Translations under genes and position numbers: made by a program
The notes under the pieces: model-generated
Seen by the model: only the letters and a program-made list of their open reading frames with translations
Told to the model about the DNA's origin: nothing
Database searches by the model: none
NCBI GenBank assembly: GCA_020848595.1
Contig: JADLHV010000156.1
Coordinates: forward strand, 1-10,362
Length of the DNA: 10,362 bases
Source: Bacteroidia bacterium
GTDB taxonomy: Bacteria > Bacteroidota > Bacteroidia > NS11-12g > UBA955
Reading direction: 5' to 3'
Shown here: in pieces, positions 6,845-10,362 of the stretch
Layout of the letters: each line of letters opens with the position of its first letter
Numbering within the stretch: position 1 is the stretch's first letter

Positions 6845-7852
6845 TTAATTCCACTCTTCTTTCGTATGCTTAATTTTTTCCCAAAGCTTGTCTTTGAGTT
6901 TTTGGATATTTAATCCAGAGACGGCACTAATGAACATGGGATCTAAAGACTTTAATTCTTTCTTCATTAATTTCATCAATTCTTCATCTAGCATATCACA
7001 TTTTGTGATTACAACAACACGATCTTTTTCAAGTAATTCGGGATTGAATTGAGACAATTCGTTTTGTAATATTGAATATTCCTTTAAAATATCACTCGAA
7101 TCGGCAGGAATCATATATAAAAGAACGGCATTACGTTCAATATGTTTAAGAAAGCGATGACCAAGGCCTTTGCCTAAATGTGCATCCTCAATTATACCAG
7201 GAATATCGGCCATAACAAAAGATCTATAATCGCGGTATTGCACCATTCCAAGATTAGGCGTTATAGTAGTGAATGGGTAATTAGCAATTTCAGGTTTAGC
7301 TGCAGAAACAACAGATAAAAGAGTTGATTTACCGGCATTAGGGAAGCCAACTAATCCAACGTCTGCTAAAATTTTAAGTTCAAGAACATTCCAACCTTCA
7401 ATACCTTCTTCACCTGGCTGAGCATAAGTTGGAGCTTGATTGGTAGAGTTTTTAAAATTCGTATTTCCTAAACCACCTTTTCCACCTTTAAAAAGTACTT
7501 TTTCTTGACCATCTTCAGTTATTTCGAGTAAAATTTCTCCAGATTCAGCATCACGAGCAATTGTACCTAGAGGCACTTCAATGATTTCATTCTTACCAGA
7601 TGCGCCAGTGCATAATGCAGAGCCGCCAGGTTGACCGTCTTCGGCATGAATATGTTTACGATATTTTAGGTGGAGTAAAGTCCAAAGTTGAGCATTGCCT
7701 TTTAGTCGGATATCGCCTCCTTTTCCGCCATCACCGCCATCAGGACCGCCTTTAGGTAAGCCTTTAGCGCGATGGAAGTGCGCACTACCTTTACCACCTT
7801 TTCCACTTCTGAAAAAGATTTTTACATAATCTATAAAATTGCTTTCCGACAT
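6845..7852 (-). CDS. obg: Obg family GTPase
   Basis: A 335-residue Obg/CgtA GTPase that associates with the 50S ribosomal subunit and works in ribosome assembly and stress control. Residues 1 to about 160 are the glycine-rich Obg fold (GKGGKG, GGPDGGDGGKGGD, GGKGGLGN). The G domain follows: G1 GFPNAGKS at 169-176, G2 PFTT near 193-196, G3 DIPG at 216-219, then G4, read here as TKCD (283-286) instead of the usual NKxD, and G5 SAVSG from 309. I recall TKxD as common in Bacteroidota Obg, so it is not taken as a defect. There is no C-terminal OCT domain, which is not part of the conserved core. The gene follows adk by 21 bases and is probably cotranscribed with it; the start MSESNFIDYVKIFF matches the family. 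Confidence 0.96.
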   Translation of the reverse strand: MSESNFIDYVKIFFRSGKGGKGSAHFHRAKGLPKGGPDGGDGGKGGDIRLKGNAQLWTLLHLKYRKHIHAEDGQPGGSALCTGASGKNEIIEVPLGTIARDAESGEILLEITEDGQEKVLFKGGKGGLGNTNFKNSTNQAPTYAQPGEEGIEGWNVLELKILADVGLVGFPNAGKSTLLSVVSAAKPEIANYPFTTITPNLGMVQYRDYRSFVMADIPGIIEDAHLGKGLGHRFLKHIERNAVLLYMIPADSSDILKEYSILQNELSQFNPELLEKDRVVVITKCDMLDEELMKLMKKELKSLDPMFISAVSGLNIQKLKDKLWEKIKHTKEEWN

Positions 7853-7867
7853 TTATTTTTTATCAAG

Positions 7868-7887
7868 TCGCTATTAGCGATTTTTTT
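7868..7887 (+). terminator. Small hairpin plus T-tract on the + strand at the adk-obg junction
   Basis: TCGCTA (7868-7873) and TAGCGA (7875-7880) form an almost perfect palindrome, which in RNA is a 5-base-pair stem with a 3-base loop. On the + strand seven Ts follow (7881-7887), giving the shape of a short intrinsic terminator antisense to adk and obg. On the - strand the same hairpin covers the adk stop codon and has no T-tract, so it should not block obg. The stem is short, so this may be chance. Confidence 0.35.
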
Positions 7888-8452
7888 CAACTATTATCGA
7901 ACTTAATCTTTCAAAAATATCATCAATCGAACCAACCCCATTAATTGAATGAAATTTACCTTGCTTATTGTAGAAATCTGCCGCAACAGCTGTTTGTTCG
8001 TTATATACTTTAATTCGATTTCTTATAATAGATTCATCCGTATCGTCGGCTCTTCCACTATCTTTACCTCTTAAAAGGAGGCGAGAAATAAGTTCTTCTT
8101 CGTCTACTTGAAGAGCAAGCATTAAACTAATTGAAGTATTATTAGATTCTAAAAATTTATCGAGAGCTTCTGCTTGTGCAATAGTTCTAGGAAACCCATC
8201 GAATATAAATCCTTTAGCATCTGGATATTTAAGTACTTCTGCCTCAAGCATATTAATAGTCACTTCATCAGGCACTAAATTGCCTTTATCCATAAAAGAC
8301 TTAGCTAAAATACCTAATTCAGTAGAGTTTTTAATGTTGTATCTAAAAATGTCACCAGTTGAAAGGTGTACCAATTTAAAAGTATCAACAAGTTTTTGAG
8401 ATTGAGTGCCTTTTCCTGCGCCTGGAGGACCGAATAGAACAATATTTAACAT
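7874..8452 (-). CDS. adk: Adenylate kinase
   Basis: A 192-residue cytosolic enzyme that interconverts ATP + AMP and 2 ADP. The start chosen is the ATG at 8452, giving MLNIVLFGPPGAGKGT as in the family. An in-frame ATG at 8500 would add 16 residues and lies upstream of the predicted transcription start. The P-loop is GPPGAGKGT at 8-16. AMP-binding STGDIFR (31-37) and FDGFPRT (84-90, with D85 and R89) are present. The lid is the short form: R124 and RADD (134-137) with no zinc-binding cysteines, then R144 and R146. Length is that of short-lid Bacteroidota enzymes. It heads a probable two-gene operon with obg on the - strand. In several Bacteroidota I recall hpt next to this pair; no hpt is here, and the gene upstream is a divergent sugar epimerase. 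Confidence 0.96.
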   Translation of the reverse strand: MLNIVLFGPPGAGKGTQSQKLVDTFKLVHLSTGDIFRYNIKNSTELGILAKSFMDKGNLVPDEVTINMLEAEVLKYPDAKGFIFDGFPRTIAQAEALDKFLESNNTSISLMLALQVDEEELISRLLLRGKDSGRADDTDESIIRNRIKVYNEQTAVAADFYNKQGKFHSINGVGSIDDIFERLSSIIVEKNR

Positions 8453-8485
8453 TTTATCTATGATGTTATAATGAATGATAGCTTG

Positions 8486-8493
8486 CAAAAATA
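8486..8493 (-). promoter_or_regulatory. Candidate adk promoter -7 box
   Basis: Read on the - strand this is TATTTTTG, an exact TAnnTTTG match. Transcription would begin near 8480, giving a leader of about 28 bases before the ATG at 8452. No TTG is found at -33 distance on that strand, so support rests on the -7 box and its position. Confidence 0.45.
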
Positions 8494-8517
8494 CGTTCAT
8501 TTAAGCATAAATGTATC

Positions 8518-8544
8518 TTTGAATCCTTATTTATCATAATTTTG
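8518..8544 (+). promoter_or_regulatory. Candidate promoter of the UDP-GlcNAc 2-epimerase gene
   Basis: TTTG (8518-8521) and, after 15 bases, TAATTTTG (8537-8544) match both Bacteroidota promoter boxes, though the spacer is shorter than usual. Transcription would begin near 8551, about 16 bases before the TTG start codon. The box is about 45 bases from the opposing adk box, so the two polymerases would bind close together. Confidence 0.5.
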
Positions 8545-8566
8545 CCCAAATAATTCCACTAAATAA

Positions 8567-9658
8567 TTGAAAAAAATACTCATCGTCGTCGGCACTCGTC
8601 CTAATTTTATTAAGGTAACACGCTTTAAGGAAGTAGCCAAACTCTATCCTAATCTAGAAGTTAAATTTGTTCATACTGGTCAACATTTTGATAAGAAAAT
8701 GAGTCAAGTGTTTTTTGATCAATTTGATTTAAGACCCGATTTTATGTTGAATATTGGTCAAGGTACACCTACAACCCAAATGGCTAATGTAATGCTAGGA
8801 CTCGAAAATGTATGTATAGAGTATCAACCCGATTTGTTAGTTGTTGTTGGGGATGTTAATAGCACTTTTGCTGCAGCTTTAACAGGAAATAAGATGGGAA
8901 TAAAAGTAGCTCATCTCGAAAGTGGTTTAAGAAGTTTTGATCGTGAGATGCCAGAAGAAATCAATCGATTACTTACAGATGAAATAGCAGATTATTATTT
9001 CATTACCGAACAGAGTGGAATGAATCATCTATTAGCCGAAGGTAAGGCTGAGGAAACTCTGTTCTTTGTTGGTAATACTATGATTGATAGTTTGGTGGCT
9101 TTTGAAAGTGAGGTAAATAAAAGCTCAGTTTTATCTGAAATGAATCTTCAAAAAGGCGCTTATGTTTTAATGACTATGCATAGACCGAGTAATGTAGATA
9201 GACGAGAAGGCTTAGAAATTCTAATAGAAATGATTAAAAGCATCACATCTAAATTTAAATTGGTCTTTCCTATTCATCCTAGGACGGTTGCCAAATTGAA
9301 AGATTTTGGACTATGGGAAAATATTGAACATTTAGATGGGTTGATTTTTTCTGAGCCACTTGATTATTTTGCTTTTCAGAAATTGACTGCAGATAGCGCT
9401 TTTGTAGTGACCGATAGTGGAGGAATTCAGGAAGAAACGACTTATAGAGGTGTGCCTTGTTTAACTTTACGAAATAATACCGAACGTCCAAGTACCATTG
9501 ATATTGGTAGTAATGTGCTTGTACCATATAATCTTGAGAGTTTAAATGAAGAAATTAAAAAGATTGTTGATGGTACCTTTAAAAAGGGTGCGATTCCACC
9601 ATTATGGGATGGTAAAAGCACTGAGAGGATAATGGAAATGATTAATAAGATTCTTTGA
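8567..9658 (+). CDS. wecB: UDP-N-acetylglucosamine 2-epimerase, non-hydrolysing
   Basis: A 363-residue GT-B fold enzyme that interconverts UDP-GlcNAc and UDP-ManNAc, supplying ManNAc-type sugars for cell-surface glycans. The start is TTG at 8567: it gives KKILIVVGTRPNFIK, the expected first strand, and the first in-frame ATG comes only at MSQVFF, after the opening motif. Visible landmarks are GTRPNFIK, HTGQHFDKKM, D96 in VVGDVNST, E118 in HLESGLRS, PEEIN (E130/E131), H205 in MTMHRPSN, PIHPRT, and TDSGGIQEE with RNNTERP near the C-terminus. D96, E118, E130 and H205 correspond to E. coli WecB D95, E117, E131 and H213. The GTRPN rather than GTRPE motif places it in the subgroup frequent in Bacteroidota and archaea. 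It is monocistronic within the window and its end overlaps the convergent membrane-protein gene by 17 bases. wecB is used as a family name; the glycan it serves is unknown. Confidence 0.93.
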   Translation: MKKILIVVGTRPNFIKVTRFKEVAKLYPNLEVKFVHTGQHFDKKMSQVFFDQFDLRPDFMLNIGQGTPTTQMANVMLGLENVCIEYQPDLLVVVGDVNSTFAAALTGNKMGIKVAHLESGLRSFDREMPEEINRLLTDEIADYYFITEQSGMNHLLAEGKAEETLFFVGNTMIDSLVAFESEVNKSSVLSEMNLQKGAYVLMTMHRPSNVDRREGLEILIEMIKSITSKFKLVFPIHPRTVAKLKDFGLWENIEHLDGLIFSEPLDYFAFQKLTADSAFVVTDSGGIQEETTYRGVPCLTLRNNTERPSTIDIGSNVLVPYNLESLNEEIKKIVDGTFKKGAIPPLWDGKSTERIMEMINKIL

Positions 9659-10362
9659 TTTTAGGTTTTAATAGTTGATAAGCTATCATCAACAACAAAA
9701 TTTGAATTTGAGCAAAGCCAATAGCTGTCCAATTTGGGTCTAATTGTAATCCTAAACTGCCTAAATTGAAATATTTAGCAGTATTATGTGCAGAAACAAA
9801 AAGTAAATAATAAGAGCCTAATGCTATATAAAGCCAGCTAACTAAGTGCTTTCTTAGATATATGGCTGCTATGAGCGGAATAAGAAAATACTGTTCGCTT
9901 ATGGCAGGGGATAATGCAACAATAAGACTCAAATAAACCAATAAAATTTTTTCAGGTGAGTCTTTTCTCAAAATGTATCCTGCTATAAACAAACTGATTA
10001 TCCATAATGGTTTATATGCATTAGAGAATGGTATACCATTTAAGAAATCAAAATCGGTTAAAAAATGAGGGAATATTAATTCACCCAATTTATAAATTAA
10101 AGTTTGACCATGATTTAATTGATAACCAATTACATTTTGTTTTATAGCAGTTAATGCGCTAATAAAAGGAATAAAACTTAGTAAGAATACAGCAGCAGGC
10201 AAAAGAAATAAAATCAATTTTTCTCGCCGATTAATTGTTAAATTAAAAAGAAACATTAAGGGTAAAAAAGCAAGAATATGTTTTGTAGAAAGTGAAAGTC
10301 CCAAACATAAAGACGCAGCGATTATCTTTTTATCTTTTAGGTAATTTATGGCAGTAAAACCT
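9642..10362 (-). CDS. Polytopic membrane protein, probable GT-C glycosyltransferase (5' end outside window)
   Basis: The reading frame is open from the window edge (first full codon at 10361-10359) to the stop at 9642, about 239 residues, so the N-terminal part is missing. A TTG at 10304 is in frame, but 19 further upstream codons read through, so it is not taken as the start. Seven or eight hydrophobic membrane segments are visible, for example ILAFLPLMFLFNL, LILFLLPAAVFLLSFIPF, PLWIISLFIAGYIL, ILLVYLSLIVAL and IQILLLMIAYQLL. GLSLSTKHILAFLPL and SPAISEQYFLIPLI resemble the conserved membrane-helix motifs of GT-C mannosyltransferase-like enzymes (DUF2029/PIG-M type), which use polyprenyl-phosphate sugars. 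The catalytic first loop would lie outside the window, so activity cannot be judged. The position beside a UDP-GlcNAc epimerase fits a glycan locus. Family is inferred; membrane nature is clear. Confidence 0.75.
   Translation of the reverse strand, partial: GFTAINYLKDKKIIAASLCLGLSLSTKHILAFLPLMFLFNLTINRREKLILFLLPAAVFLLSFIPFISALTAIKQNVIGYQLNHGQTLIYKLGELIFPHFLTDFDFLNGIPFSNAYKPLWIISLFIAGYILRKDSPEKILLVYLSLIVALSPAISEQYFLIPLIAAIYLRKHLVSWLYIALGSYYLLFVSAHNTAKYFNLGSLGLQLDPNWTAIGFAQIQILLLMIAYQLLKPKIKESY

Noticed and set aside
6845..7852. Obg truncated because it lacks the C-terminal OCT domain
   Set aside because: The OCT domain is variable and absent from many Obg proteins. The gene ends cleanly before a terminator, so no sign of truncation.
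8453..8500. ATG at 8500 as the adk start
   Set aside because: The added 16 residues are not part of the family, and the promoter box lies between this ATG and the ATG at 8452.
10304..10304. TTG at 10304 as the start of the membrane protein
   Set aside because: The frame stays open for 19 more codons to the window edge, and GT-C proteins are far longer, so the gene is simply cut by the window.
1..10362. Mobile element, defence system or CRISPR array
   Set aside because: No transposase, integrase, terminal repeats, spaced direct repeats or defence-gene motifs were seen; base composition looks even across the window.

Overview
The window is AT-rich bacterial chromosome, about one-third GC by eye, almost certainly from a member of the Bacteroidota. 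Four things point there: a secreted protein with a type IX secretion C-terminal sorting domain (6109-6792), a DUF4783 protein next to nadC, copies of the Bacteroidota promoter box TAnnTTTG a short way upstream of several genes, and almost no Shine-Dalgarno sequences before the starts. I cannot place it below phylum.

Layout. Positions 60-6792 are all on the + strand: M17 leucyl aminopeptidase and pdxA (6 bases apart, a probable operon), uvrB, a small exported DUF4783 protein, nadC, and a small T9SS-exported protein. Positions 6845-8452 are on the - strand: adk followed by obg, read right to left and 21 bases apart, meeting the + strand block tail to tail at a strong hairpin terminator (6810-6841). 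A 114-base divergent promoter region (8453-8566) separates adk from a non-hydrolysing UDP-GlcNAc 2-epimerase on the + strand, which starts at TTG. At the right edge lies a - strand polytopic membrane protein, probably a GT-C type glycosyltransferase. Its 5' end is outside the window, and its stop overlaps the end of the epimerase gene by 17 bases.

Function. Most genes are housekeeping: peptide turnover, pyridoxal phosphate synthesis, nucleotide excision repair, NAD synthesis, adenylate balance and a ribosome-assembly GTPase. The right end looks like the edge of a glycan locus, with ManNAc-type sugar-nucleotide supply beside a membrane glycosyltransferase. All intact proteins keep their catalytic motifs. 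I see no frameshift, insertion sequence, CRISPR array, tRNA or rRNA, and no stretch over about 130 bases without a gene.

I did not find an undescribed multi-gene system. The most interesting signals are regulatory: promoter -7 boxes that lie inside inverted repeats around nadC (one in the loop of a terminator that ends against the nadC start codon), promoter boxes so close to start codons that leaderless or near-leaderless mRNAs are implied, and a + strand hairpin with a T-tract antisense to the adk-obg junction.
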